64,000 nucleotides of DNA from Epiperipatus broadwayi (taxonomy: Eukaryota; Onychophora; Udeonychophora; Euonychophora; Peripatidae). Under the pieces are notes generated by a model. It was not told the DNA's origin and made no database searches. It saw only the letters and a program-made list of their open reading frames with translations. Location of the stretch: positions 3,077,482 through 3,141,481 of the forward strand of contig JAQFVV010006309.1 in assembly GCA_028023455.1 (NCBI GenBank), given 5' to 3'. The translations under genes were made by a program, and so were the position numbers. Positions 48,426 to 62,325 of the stretch are shown here, piece after piece (position 1 is the first letter of the stretch; each line of letters opens with the position of its first letter).

Positions 48426-51400
48426 ATCATATGAAAAGAGAATTTCACTTATCATTTCAGGCTACTTATCAAGCTGGCTGTATTAAATAAAGGGGCAGCA
48501 AATTGACTTTAAGTATTAATTAATTTGGTCAAGAACTTTATACATACTTTTTTTTTTAAAGATATCTATGAATTTCATTTTTTATTCTTGATTCCTTTTT
48601 CTCATCACCACAATTCAACATATTCTTTATAATTTCCTTACTATATTAAGTACATGTCCAGTACTTTTCATCTTTTTAATTCTTTTCAATAAATAATTAT
48701 TTATAATAATCTTTTCAACACCTCTATTATACATCTCTAGCATAATATTTTCTTATATTACTTTTCTAGGTAAATGATTATCCAAATCTGTACTCCATAT
48801 GTATAGCATCATTTCATACAAACATTTTTACAGTTTTAATTGTGCAAAACTACAAAATAGCAACACAATTTTATTAAAATCCATTTTATCTAATACAATT
48901 TTTATATTAAATTTTTTATCACAACTTTCGGAATCATGAAAATTCTCAATTATTTAACAATATTATCGTACTGTATACTTTTTTGATCTACATCCATATT
49001 TTTTTTTTTTTTTACTTTTTGCTCTTATTAGAGTTGTATTTATTTTTATTCCCAACTTTCATCATTTCTACTTACAATATAAAGATACAAGACAAAAATA
49101 TATTTTGAATAACCTATTGCATGAATAACATTTCTCCAACAGATCTTCAAAAAGTATTAATCAAAAAGCAAGTATAATTTAAAAGGTTTATGTTTCATGC
49201 AATTGAGATTTTAGTGTTTTTTGTTCTTGCTTTACCATATATTTAAAAGGGAACTCTAATGGATTTTATGAGCTCATAAATAAGTTTACAGCTTATGACA
49301 TATGTAACACCAAAAATATAAGCTTATTCATGGAATAATCAAGTCCAAATACTTTACCAAGGTAATTCACAAGTTAGATTGTCAAATAATCCAGCTTGAT
49401 AATTATATAACAACTTACTCTGATTTATTTGTTTCATAAATAACTTTATCCTAGAAAGGTTATGTGCCTTTGTAATTTTTCAAGTATCTATATTATATAT
49501 TGGTTGATTTCTGAAAAATATTCACAATGCTATTTGAAACTTGAAGAGGTTTCAAGTTTTATCTGGTCTGAATTTAAATCTCAGATCATGAACATAGTAG
49601 CTGAAAGTCACAACCATTAAATTATGGATGGCAATTCTTTTATTATTTTATCATGGATTACTATTTATGTAAACAATGCTTTTTATTTAATCTTTACCAT
49701 ATACTCAGCAAAAATAAGGTTAAGCCATGCAACATACAAACTTTATAAATTAGAAACCTAATCAACAGAAGTGTGTTTTTTGTTTGTTGTTATTGTTGTT
49801 TTTAAATATTTGTGTATTTATTCTCTTTATAATATAATCTTTTTTTAAAAAAAAAGTATATGCTAAAAATGTGATTAACTTTATTAAATAATACTTTACT
49901 ATAAAAAAAATCTAAAGAAGGAAAGAAAATTTATCTTTAAATAAGCTGATATGAAGTTTGCAATAGTATACAAAATAGATGTCACTGAAAAAAGATAAGA
50001 AATTCATCAAAAAATTTATATTTATTAACTGTTTGATTATTTTAAAATAAATATAGAGAATGTGTATGTAATTACTATACATTAATTTACAAAATTTACA
50101 TTTTATATTTGTTAAATTGTCTCCAAAAGTATATTTTAATAGCATGGCTTATTTCTAATACTGGGGGGGAGGGGGCATAAAGAGGTATTTTGTATTATTT
50201 GTAATAATACAAACTTGGAAATCTGAGTGAGAAAATTCATGATATATGGATCCCACATTAATGATAATATATTTGTTAGAAAAATATATTACATTTTAAT
50301 TCTGTTTAGGAAAATAAACATTTTAAAAATTGTTAACTTTTGAAGATATTGTAACTGTCCAAAATATCCAACCCACACAAAAATCACCTAAGGGCAATAA
50401 TAGTTTCACATTCTGACATCACAGTTCAACAATTTCTTTTTTTATAGTCTGCTAAAATCAGTTAGACACACAATATTTTTATCTTACTCTAATTAAATTA
50501 TTGATTGCAAAATAATGACAAACTGCCAAAAAATAATGGGACATTACAATTAATTTATATACTAAAAATCAACATATACAATAATATAACTGGCTTGTCA
50601 ACTTATATGACAAGTGCATACAATTATTTTTTTATAAATTCTATTATTAATGTTATTTATTAGTTTTATGAATTTTATGCATAGATAATATTATACACCA
50701 GTGTAATATATATTCTTATATGATTCTGAACAGATGTCAACCCACTGCATAGACTGTTGATCACAAATAATTGTTATCACAGTTTTAAAATTTAATGACC
50801 TGGCAAATTGAGACTAGTAATATTAGAGATAAAGTTATAGCATTCTAGAAACTAGTTAAATAACTGACTGCTATAATTAACTTCAGGCATTAATACAGAT
50901 AAATAACTAAAATAATATTGACAATATAAAATATAGGAAATAACAGTTGTCTTATATTAATCTATTAAACACTAACAAATACATATACCAGGTATATGCA
51001 TGTGATAAGAATACAGTTCTATCATGTAATGTACAATGCCTAAAAGTGACCAGAAGATGCACACATATCACTTCAAGTCATGTATGAAGACAAGGCAGAT
51101 AATATATACAGTAATAGGAATTTTTGTCTACCGCATACTATTGCACTAAATAAAATAATGAATGTAAGAGGCCAGCAATCACAAATGATTTTACAATCAT
51201 CTAAGATAAATAAAGTAAATAAATGCATCATATACTGAGATAAATACAGCCTAAAATAAAGCAGCTAACTTCAGTGAATAGTCTAAATTATCTTTTCTCA
51301 AGCTTAGAGTGATGGTTTGCTTAAAACTGAGAACTATTCATATACCCTCAATGGTAATCTTAATCTAGCCTGTCTATGCAGCCAGATTGAATTCCATTCA

Positions 51401-52869
51401 GGATTTGTTAAATTACATGTTTAAAATGCTGTGTGTACTTTGAATGAAGTGGAAATGATGGTTTTAATTAAAATTAATAAATTGTAAGCATGATGTGATT
51501 ACTCTAATAAACTTTAATTGCTTTATATAAAATTATTGCTGACTAAATTATGGTGAGATAAAAAGAACAAAACAATCTCTTGATATACTTGCTTATAAAC
51601 AGATTTAGCAACAACTACTGATGAAAACATTTTTGTTAGAGAGGAGATAAATGATAGTAATGATAGAGATTTATAATATTCTTTTAAAGTTCATATCTAT
51701 TTTTTTTTGACAGTAAAAGTTCAAGTTCATTCTTTAGGTATTAGTGTATTTCAGTGGACTTTATCTATTGCACCATAGTTATGGTGGTGATAGATTTTGA
51801 TCATCATTTAAAATTCATAAGGTATCTCCAGAAGTAAATTTATTTTTTACTTGGCAGTTAATTTCTCCCTAAAGCTATGGACATTTGAAGTTTATATGTA
51901 TATAGCATAAGCATACTGGATACAATATTCAAGATGTTTGTCTATTAGTTGCTGATTTTCTTTCTGGACTTAGCAATGGACTATAGCTTAAACTCTGCTG
52001 AGTGATCAGAGTGAAGCAGATGGCATCTTCTCTATTCCTGCATGATGTTAGAAATTAAATACATAGATAAACAGTAGCTGGATAATATAAGCTGGATTAC
52101 TTAAGGCACACAGCAGAATAAAATCAGAATAAGAATAATCAAAATAATAAACCAGCTTACAATCCCTATTTATATCTTTTTGACCAGACTTATCAGCAAT
52201 GTTTGAATCATTTGATTTACTGCTTATAGATAATATCTGATCTCGGTTTTGTCCACAGTTGAATTTGTCACTAATATTATTTACCAAAGGAATTAACAAA
52301 ATAACCACCTAAATTACATTAGATATGTATCTCCTTACTTAATTAATGTGTTTACAACATTTTAATTACTTTTTCTAAGAATATTACTCCCACTTTGTAA
52401 TTCTTAATTTTTTTAAAAAAACAAACAAACATATTTTGTTTTAACATTCTTTCAAAATAAATTTATCATTAATTATACCATATTCATTTATCTGTGCATA
52501 TAAATTATATATATTCAAAATTGTTTAAATCATTTATTTTAAAATTCCTTCATTTTTTTTTTTTAAATTACGGACATGAAGCGTATATAAATATCACTTC
52601 AACATATATATTATAGTTTTCATATGTATATAAATTATTTTATTATTGATTTTTTTTACTAGATTTGCTGCTGATATATATATGTAAATACAAACAATCA
52701 CATATGTACATATAATGTTTTTAAACATTATATATATATTATGTATAAGAACATATAGATAAAAAAGTAAAAAAATTCTTAAATAACTCATTCACAACAG
52801 AAGCCTCTCTAATAGCCTTTCATAAAGAATGTGAAGGAGAAGGAAACATTCAACTGGATTTCTACTTTC
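48426..52869. other. Long interval without recognised genes
   Basis: AT-rich sequence with long T runs. An 86-codon minus frame at 52048-52308 shows no domain and no splice context that I could support. Confidence 0.45.
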
Positions 52870-53195
52870 TGGGTGATGATGAGTAACAAGAAGAGATCGA
52901 AATGCAATATATGGGTAAGAGAACAAACAAGTGTTACTGACCTCGTTGAAAAAAATAAAAGACTGAAGTGGAGTTGGGCTGGACATATTGCTAGAAGAGA
53001 TGATAATAGATGGACAATTGAAATCTTAAACTAGATTCAAGAGATTGCAAAAGACCCAGAAAGAGACCACATGTGAGATGGATGGATGAAATAAAGTGTA
53101 CTGGGATGATGTGAAGAGAAGCTAAAAATCAGAGATGGATTGAACTTGGAGAGACCTTCATCCTGCAGTGGATTGATAATGTTTGATAATGATGA
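52870..53195 (+). pseudogene. RTE-clade LINE 3' remnant 5
   Basis: The best-preserved copy of the family: SNKKRSKCNIWVREQTSVTD, then KRLKWSWAGHIARRDDNRW and TIEILN, followed by frame-broken KDPERDHM*DGWMK and a LERPSSCSGLI tail. It ends in a GATGATGATAAT-like short repeat, which may be the RTE tail. Confidence 0.85.
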
Positions 53196-55249
53196 TGATA
53201 ATTATTAGAAATATATATAAACAAATAAATATAAGTATTAAATGTGAAAATAGCATTTATTCATTAATACTTTTTTTTTTTAGAATTGTGAATATATATA
53301 TATATTATAATTTACAACAAAACTTGCATCAAATTAAATTTGCATTGAAATATTTTTTTAAAAAAATTTAGAATAATAAAATTTATATAAGGTCAACTTC
53401 TCTCACAATCATAGTGAAAAATAAGTTATTTAAAAGAAAAATTGAATTTTTATCTTGTCAGACTTGCTTAGTATCAGGAGGCTTCATTTATACAGTACTC
53501 AGCATGAAAATATATATTACATGATTAATTTTCAAATGTACATTTTTTTATAAACACCTTGTGTTTGCACATACTATAATCTTTCATATATATCTTTGAT
53601 TCAAAATTGTGTTCAACTTTAAATAATTGAAAAACACACACAACTTATATTCAATATAACAAAATCCCTGGGTGAAATGATCACACACTAAACATTTTCT
53701 GTAATTTAATTTTTATTAAATATTATAATAGACTTACATTGGTTATTCCATTATAATGTCCATGCTGTAATTAATTAAGTTAGTCTTTTTTTTAAATAAA
53801 AAATATCGTTTGCATTCAGCTAGGTAAGACAAAACTTGCACGATGTATTTTTAACAAATTTAATGTCAAATAATTTTTTTTAAAAATCACATTTCATAGA
53901 TATTTAGTAATGCAAACATATTATTAATCAATAAAATATTTTTATACCTATATATTATGTTAATAATTCAAACTTTTAAATAAATCAGATATTGTTATCA
54001 AGCAATAATATATTCTCATTATAGTCCTACCCAAAAAATAATATAAAATTATATAGACCAATTATTTTATACCTTGTTTTCTTTCCTTTACTGATAAATT
54101 TTATCCCAGAAAGCAATTCAGCTTTTTATTGAGTGACTAAAAGCTAATTCTGTGTCAACACAATTTAAATAACATTTAATTGAATCTACAATAATGCTAA
54201 CAAATCTATGAACTCAACTATAGTATTGAAGAATTAATGCAGTTGAAAAAAATTTAATAAAAAAGTTATAAATTCATAAATTTGATTTTATAAATATTAC
54301 ATATGGCTACTTATATTGACTCTTATTAATCTATTTTCCTTTCTCATGAAACTCAGCCATGTGGTTGGTGTAAAAAATTAAAGCATTATTTTACAGTTAT
54401 TATAAATTTTTGAAGAAGTTTTTTCTGTAACATGGCAACAAAGCACAAAATTAATGATAGCATTTCTATCATCTTTCAATTTATTACTGTTTGTGTCTTT
54501 TTCATAATTGTTTTATTCAATTGTGGTGCTGATGGTGTTCTAACATATAATTTTAAAATTAATTTGTATAGATATATGTGAATATGTTAAACATTTGATT
54601 ATATAGAATTTGCTATTATTTACAGTTTCAGATATCTATGATTTGGAAACAAATAGCTATTGATAGTTTCAATCTCTGTATTTATGACATATTAAAAACT
54701 CATACTATACAAAATAATAATTTGTATCATCCAATTTAATGTTCTCTATTTACTAGTATTCATTGAATGTTTTTATATTAATCTTTTTCTGTCTGTGTTT
54801 CTGTTAGGATACCCACATTTCTGAATTCTTAACAATGGAAAAAAATAATTCCCTTTAGAACTCAAACTCACAAACTTAAGTTTCTCAGAAAAAATTCTTA
54901 ACAATTAAGCTAACAGAAAAAATTACATTTATAGAGTAAAATTTTGTTAGTATATTTCATTTAACTCATACTTAATTAATTAAAAGTAAATATTTTCTCT
55001 TAAATCTGAGTTATTGTTTTGAAATAATTAATATTTCATAAATATTTTATAAAAAAATGATAAATGTTAGAATTAATTAAAAAGTCAATACATAAATATT
55101 TTTATATAGTAGATAATCACACAATATTTCAATTTAGATTTGTTTGTTAGAGAATTTATTTTTTATTTTCATGTCTTATTATTAAATTATAATTTTTGTC
55201 AGATTTTGTTGTAGTTTTAATCATTTTTAAAAATAATACGAAATTATAG
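53196..55249. other. Interval without recognised genes
   Basis: AT-rich. TTTCTGTTAG (near 54799) and CTAACAGAAA (near 54909) are inverted, and the stretch between them has weak tRNA-like A and B boxes on the minus strand. Otherwise nothing recognised. Confidence 0.45.
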
Positions 55250-55676
55250 CTAAAAAATAATATATAAAAATAACTTTTTTTAAATAATACTTTTATGTAA
55301 ATAGTCTAATAAAAAATACAAAATAACAAAGTAATCAACAAAGTAATCCACTTTTGAAAAATATCAGATATCTTAAGAATCTAGATTTGTTATAAAACAT
55401 TTGGAAATTACAGGAATATTGCCATTTCATAAAAGCATTTGAGGCCTCTTTGATTTTTATAATTTATTTGAGCCACAAATGCTTTTATGAAATGACAATA
55501 TTCCTGAAATTTTCAATTGTTTTATAACAAGTATAGAATATTATGTTTCTGATATTTTCTATAAATGGTAAATTAACCAAGAGGTGGATTACTTTGTTAT
55601 TTTATACTTGTGAGTTGTTAATTTACATAAAAGTATTATTTAAGAAAAGTTTTTTTAACATATTATTTTAGTTTCA
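55250..55676. repeat. Long inverted repeat, about 200-bp arms
   Basis: Left arm about 55250-55446 and right arm about 55470-55676 are inverted copies with small indels. Shared blocks in order are AAATAATACTTTTATGTAAA, AAAATAACAAAGTAATC, TTGTTATAAAACA, CAGGAATATTG and CATTTCATAAAAGCATTTG. The spacer is only about 25 bp, so the transcript would fold into a near-continuous hairpin. No coding is seen. It is a foldback-type element or an inverted duplication. Confidence 0.85.
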
Positions 55677-58600
55677 AGTTCTACTTTTGAAATGAAGCAC
55701 GATTTCAACTATACATAATCATAATATTGTCTTCTATAAAAAAAAAATTGTCTTATTAGAATTTTTAAAGTTCATACTCATTGTTTTTTAAATTATTTTT
55801 TATTTTGTTTGGCAATGGATGGATTTTAAATGTCTCTTTCATCAAAATGAAAATATGTTATTTCCAATTAGAAATTATTTTTACTTCTTCTTTATTCATT
55901 CTTTTTTCCCTCCATTACTTTTAATGATTTTACTGATAAAACTCTGCTGTTGCTTCTCATATTTTGTAGTCTTAATCAACGTTTATGTTCCATATATATA
56001 TATTTTTTTTTTAAATCAACATTTTAATTAGTCCTAAATGAAACTTAATACGTATATATAATCAACTTTCCTGATTTCAAAAATATGGTATATTTATACA
56101 AATATATTTAAACAGTACTGATATTGTAACTTTTCCAAATACAATTTACATCAATAATCACAATTTTTTTAGCCTTTAATAAGTTTTATTTTTCTCCTCA
56201 TGTAATCATTTCAAATGTTTTCGAAATAAAATCACGCATTCATTATTTCTAATTATAGAGATTGTGGAGTACTATTTAAACTTACCTAGTCAGTCTTTTA
56301 TTTTGTTATACTTTTTTTTTTTTGCTAATTAAAAATATCGTTTAATATACACATGTACATATATATATGGTAAGTTGTTTTTTTTTCATAGGATAGATGA
56401 TTAAGATAACCAATCAATAAATGCTATCTGTCTTCAGTAATAATAGTTTGGCATTGTTTGTTATTTTTTAATTTATTTTTGGTATATCAAATGTGGAGCT
56501 ATATCATAAAATAACATCGCCTCTTATATCACTTCAGTGCGTAAGTGCTAATGTTTTGTACAAATTAACAAAAAATGTTGTCATCCTCAAATACATTCAA
56601 AATGAGTTGTCAAAAAAAAAAAAATGCTCTTTACAAATTAAAATAAATTGTATTAGGAGAGCGATCCGTAATTGTAAATTACTACCAATGATGAAAAATT
56701 ATATTTTGATTGGTTGATTATAATATGTTTCATGTTAACAGTGAAAAACAAATATATGTGTGTGAGAGAGAACATGTGCACGTTATATTTAAATACAATA
56801 TTGCAAGTAAACAAAATTTTTCTTGCTCTAAAACTGCATTAACATTAATAATCCAGTCTGCACCATTATAGAATGATTTATTTAAGTATAAATAATCAAT
56901 AGACACCAGATGGTAGTGACAATCAGATCTTAAAACAGTTTCTGGATATTTGATTTTAATAATGGAAGATACTAGATTGCCATATCCATCGAGAAATCAT
57001 TTTTAATTCTGTCATATATTATTTAGACTAATGACTTGAAAAGTTTTGAAATTTTCTGATATAGTAGGAGGCAAATTTTATAATATCTTCTTTAAAAAAA
57101 TGTTTACTTACACCTGTATTTTATCATTTGAATATTAATATTTATCGCATAACACAATAAATTTTGCATATCACTGGTTGAATTGGATCTGCCTGTCAAT
57201 AAAAGATAAGCTTCTGTTTAAAAAAAAAAAATGAATAAAAAAAAACTTCAGATTTAATTAAAGATAAGACATGATTTTTTTATTAAATTAAAAAAAACTC
57301 CTAAATTTATTAATCTTTCAGAAGTGGTAAATCTTTCTTCCTTGTTATATAAGAAATAATTTTGGAATGTAAAAAAAAAAAAATTGTTTTATGTGACAGC
57401 AATTAAGAAAATATTTCAATCATTTTGAGAATATAAATCACGGTTTTAAAGCAGCTGTAGGTAAAAAAAAATATTAGTGTATTTTTGTTTTTGTTTGTTT
57501 ATAAGCTGATTAAGCATAAATAAATACATCCATAAAAAAACTTAGACTTAAGGGAAAAATTTAAAGTCTCCAATAAAAATCAAAATTATTTACTGTGATT
57601 ATAAAGCTATATTTTAATTTACACTTATTTAGTAATATTTATTTATTTATTATTCTATATACTTACATAAATGCAATTATAAGTATAGTGTACATAAAGA
57701 TATGTGCGTGGATGTTATATAGCTCTAAATATATGTATATTGTGAATTGTAGATTTCATTATAAGAGTTCATAAGGGATAACAAATGACTTTCTTATACT
57801 GTATACACCAATATGTTCAAACACATTATCCCACACACACACACCTAAATACGTTCTCACATTTCCCCCTTTCTTTTTTTACTCTGAAGTGTAGGTCCCT
57901 CAATATAGAGAATGTATGGTGTAAATTGTATATAACTCTGCACTTGTTTGTATGTCCCATTATCAATGGTAAGTAATCATTTGGCTAATTGCTTGGGAAA
58001 TCATGTGATATTTAAGCACCCTAGTTGCAAAGGGAACATTTAATATTTTCATTTAGTTATTCTGAATCAAGCTTTTTTTTTTTATCTACTTGTGCTACTC
58101 AGCAGAGATTCAATTGTAGAACCGTTATCTCTAAATCTTATTCTATATAACTCTGACTAAATTTTAATAGGAACTTTATACTTATAAATGAAAGAATATT
58201 TTTCGCCTATAGTATAAAAACAAAATAGGTTTGTTTTATATATGCTCTTCTTTTTTATTTTTATTTTAATCAAAACTCAGTCGATTTTTTTTTTATCTTT
58301 CAATTAAAATTAGGATAGCAAATTTAAAAACATACTTTTTATTTATTTAATGTAATTTTTGCATAATTCACATATTTATTATCTAGTGAGAATACTGCCA
58401 TTGTTATCATTAATTTATGATTCTAATAAACATGATTTTTATATGCTTATTTATATGTTTATAGTAGAAATTTTATGTTCACCCTTCTCTAAAACCATCT
58501 ACTGTAAGTTTGAGATTACATAACATAAAATGTCCATACTAATTGATTTATGACTTTTGTCTTCATCATTGAAAACTAGGATTTAAATCTGGAACTAATA

Positions 58601-59224
58601 CACATGTGCATTAGGCAGAGAGTAGATGGAGCCTTTAGTTGTTACTAAAAGGCATAATTGCTGAGATATTCTTGACTTCGTTTAAGGAGAAGCCAAATAC
58701 ATCACATGACATCACATACAAATTTATAAAAACTGACCTGGTCTCACATCTAAATAGCTAACCATTTGAATTAGTCTAGGATTAAAATTTTAGATTTTCT
58801 AACTTTCATAAATAATAAAAAAAAGTAAGTGATAGCTACTATCATAAATGCATTAATTCTAAGTTTGAATCCTAGTCTTCATTGGAAAAAGAAAAAGTCA
58901 GAAAACCAGTTAGTCTGGAGATGGAAATTTTATGACTAGTGTGAAAATAAATGGTTTTGATAATATTGATCCAATGTACTGTATAACATTTATGTTTGGA
59001 TATTTCTTTTTAATGTTTTGTTTGTTTGAGAAATTCTATATAAAATTTCAGATATGATAACTGACTCATTGAAATATATGTTATAAATTTAAAATTCAGG
59101 TGCTATGAGCAATGGTAAACTACCACTAGTGATAATTAAATTGTATAATTTATTATTGTACTCTAGCATAATGCAGAGAACTTAATGGATACATTCATAC
59201 ACAGATATATATATATAATAAAGA
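55677..59224. other. Interval without recognised genes
   Basis: AT-rich. Open frames of 60-75 codons (55819, 56493, 57785) lack any domain. B-box-like GTTTGAATCC near 58863 stands alone. Confidence 0.45.
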
Positions 59225-59362
59225 TTAGAAATAAGGAAATAACTTTTAACCTTTGATGTTACCAAGAAATTATCAATTACTATTAATTGACATTCTCTGA
59301 GGCCAAACCAGTTTTTTCATTAGACTTATAATAGCTCTTTTGTTTTGTCTGGAGAAATTTAA
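59225..59362 (-). repeat. Inverted repeat partner, left of LINE
   Basis: The reverse complement aligns with 63765-63900, sharing CTGGTTTGGCCTCA, GTAATTGATA or GTAATTAATA, and a TTCCTTATTTC-like end. The two copies are diverged and lie on either side of the LINE in inverted orientation. Confidence 0.65.
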
Positions 59363-59726
59363 AATATTATTTGCAGAATATCAAGAAAGATGCTATTTTT
59401 TATATTCTCACACCTATAAAAATAGCTTTCATTTCAACAAAAAATTTTATTAGTAATAAATAGTGATTACATTTTGATAATGGATAAGTTAATGAATAAA
59501 TTGTACAATAATATTATAAAAAGTTCTGATTAACATATGGCTAGAATATGTTAGTTAGTAGTTGTTATACACTTATGTGGTTAGGTATAATGAAGGGTTT
59601 GTGTAGAATATGAGAAACTGAGAACTTGATGAATGTTATTAGCTTTTTTTTTTTTTTTTTAATAACACGACTATTTTCTTTTTAATATTGTCTATTCTAG
59701 AATTCTGGGTAGGTGGGAGTTGACAA

Positions 59727-61510
59727 TCAGGAAAAGGATAGAGCGGTTAGAGACCAGGTGTCGTCAAAGACTTTACTGGAGGCAAGGAGCTGATCACGTT
59801 TCTTGATTTTTTTGAGAGTCTGGTAAAACAATGGTATGATTTGTGGCGGGGGTAATTCCATGAGAGTTTTGCATCTCACTATCCATATGGAATAAAGGAC
59901 AAAGATAGAGAGCCTTATTATTGAAAAAGTTCCACTATTAATGGCATTTTCAAGTGAGAAAATCATTTCAGATCTTATGTAAGAATTGATTATGATTATA
60001 TCTTTCAGTATTTTAAGTCTTGGACAGCGGTGTATAATATGGTCTGTGGTTTCATCTTCACGAGCACATAAACCACATATAGGGTCAATGCTAGTAAAAC
60101 CTCTTCGGTGATAAAGAAACCAATTTGTGGGAAGCGCATCAAGATTAATTTTAATGATGAAGTCCAGGAATTTGGGTTCAAGGCTCCATCTTTTGAAGTG
60201 TGTAATGAGTCTTTGGTTGGTTATTTTTAGGCTGGTTTTAATGGGTTGTTGATTATAGTTGATTAGATTGTATGCTTCCCACAAAGTGATTTTTTGGTTA
60301 AGGTTAGAGGACATCGTCGGGTTATAAAGTTGTAGATGATCTATTAGCAATGATATCCATGAACTGGAAAAGGGCGGGGGACGATCAGTTGGTGTAATTT
60401 TTTTCATAATGTTGGAGTATCCATAGGAGAGGATCAGATTATGTAGAATATTGTGAGTTTTTTGTAAAATGATTGCCTGTATTGAGTGGAATGACAGTCC
60501 ATTGAACCTGCGTGGTCGTTGGATACCTCGCAAGCTAATGGCAACAGTCCTTCCTCTCCAGAGAAGTTTGGTGCATAATCGGTTAATTTTATTTTGAAAC
60601 TGTTTAGTGATTTTAATGAATGGAAGATAATATGAGATTTTTGGCATTATGATCATGTTGAGGAGGCTAACCTTTCCATATAATGAAAGGTATACTCTAG
60701 AGAGTGAAGTGGTGATGGCTTCAGTTGATTGGAGGATTGCATCTTGAATCATTCTTGCCATTGCAGTTGGAGGTTTGAAGATTGGGAAGCCAAGGTATCT
60801 TTGTGGTTTAGCAGAAAAGGAAGAGTTGATTTGTTTACCAGACATTATCTTCCAGATGGAAGATTTGTTAAAATTTATTTGTAGGCCAAGTTTCACTGTA
60901 TTTCTGTTTAAGATGTTCATGAGATGGGGAAGGTATTTAATGGTGGGAAGCACAACCATGATGTCATTGATGTATGCGAATACATTGAAATCTTTATTGA
61001 GAGAAGGAAGGAATATTCCAGGGAGGTTTTTTTCTATATCCACCAGAAGAGGGTTGATGTATGCTGTGAAGAAAAGGGCACTGAGCGGAGATCCTTGAGG
61101 GATCGACTTGTATGGCTTGAAACCTGGAGTGATCTTGCCATCAAGAGAGAGAAAAATCTCTCTGTTGTTGAGCAGATTGCTGATAATCTGAACAATTGCA
61201 GCTGGAATGTCGTATTCCATCAGAATATCCAGAAGGGTGTTGATCTGTACTGAATCGAATGCTGCTGCAACATCCAGTTGGATGGCAATAGGTTTGGATT
61301 TACGATGTACTCTGATATGATTGAACAGTGCAGTTATATTGGACATAGCATGCGAGGTTGATGATCCCTTTTTTCCGTATTGGTTTGGCGAGATATTGCT
61401 AAGAATTTGAGGTTGGATTTGGTCCTTAATGACTGACTCTATAATCTTGATAAGCAGTGGGGTCATGGATATTGGTCGGATACTGTTAATGTCGTTTAGT
61501 GGTTTTGCTT
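59727..61510 (-). pseudogene. LINE ORF2, reverse transcriptase and C-terminal zinc finger
   Basis: This is the RT of a non-LTR retrotransposon. The frame extends upstream of the ATG at 61466 through LNDINSIRPIS, the conserved RPIS motif. Further motifs are QLDVAAAFDSV (motif A with catalytic Asp, about residue 63 from the ATG), SIPQGSPLSALFF (about 119) and FAYINDI (about 164), where the usual YADD reads YIND, so the first Asp of the pair is lost. GKVSLLNMIIMPK and a W-R-G-R...ISLRGI block are typical of the L1/Tx1 group. CGLC...HIIHRC (about 468) is the zf-RVT-like cysteine cluster. Confidence 0.88.
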
Positions 61511-62325
61511 TTTAATAAAAGGCACAAGTGCCACAGGGTAAAGATCTGCTATGTTTCTGTAGCGGAAGCTAGGTGATCTATCATTTTTTTAATAATTGGA
61601 ACAGTGAATTGACTGAGGTGTTTGAGAAGGAAATTTGGGATGCCGTGAAGGCCAGGATGAATGCTGTCAGGGAGTGATGATATCTTCTTTTTAATTTGGA
61701 TTTCTGTGATGCCATGTTTGCTGGGGTCTCCAGCATCCAACCAGCTGTTTACTGGAGGGGCTCCATCTTTTTGCATTAATTGGCAGAATTGTTTGCTGAT
61801 GTGCTGCATCATTGGATAGCCAATGAGATTGGTACCATTAGTATAAATGGATGTGGGAGTGATTTGTTTTTTATTGTAACCCAGTGCCATCTGAGGTAGT
61901 CTCTCGTCCAGCAGTGTTGTTGTGCTAAGAAGCATTTGGCTCTTCTGATGGAAATATATTCTGCAAGGGATTTTTGCTTGATTTTGTAGAGGTTTTTAAG
62001 GAAGATAATTTTTTCTGTATTTGTGAAATTTTGCTGTGATGCTTGAAGTTGTATATTAATGTCTGTTAGGTCATTTAGAAGACCATTTGGTCCTTTGATT
62101 TTCCTGGTGTGGTGATTTAATATGGACTGAAGAATTCCGATGAAGGAAAACCAGCCCTCCTCAGCAGGGAGGGAAAGGATGTTTATTTTCTGGAAATAGA
62201 TGTATGACTCAGACACTATCGCTTCGGTCATGTTTGATTGGGTGATCATGCGCATGGTTTTTCCAGGTCCATCTATAGGTGTAGGGATTGAGATAGGCGT
62301 GAGTTGTAAGATCAGAGCCATATGA
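61511..62325 (-). pseudogene. LINE ORF2, linker between endonuclease and RT
   Basis: Two overlapping frames, 62321-61809 and 61935-61549, cover the linker. The first starts just after the endonuclease end motif FSDHMALILQL, and the second carries KKKISSLPDSIHPGLHGIPN, the conserved segment ahead of the RT. A further frame with RYRNIADLYPVALVPFIKK then leads to the RT. At least three single-base frame changes occur, one in the A run near 61510, so the protein is not translated in full. Confidence 0.82.

Noticed and set aside
52048-52308. 86-codon minus-strand frame with a hydrophobic C-terminus
   Set aside because: No recognised domain or splice signals. Composition matches flanking non-coding DNA.
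54840-54925. Minus-strand tRNA-like A and B boxes inside an inverted TTTCTGTTAG pair
   Set aside because: The boxes are weak matches in AT-rich DNA, and no cloverleaf could be drawn with confidence.
60775-61253. Two + strand frames of about 108 codons
   Set aside because: They are antisense to the LINE reverse transcriptase, whose motifs are clear on the minus strand.
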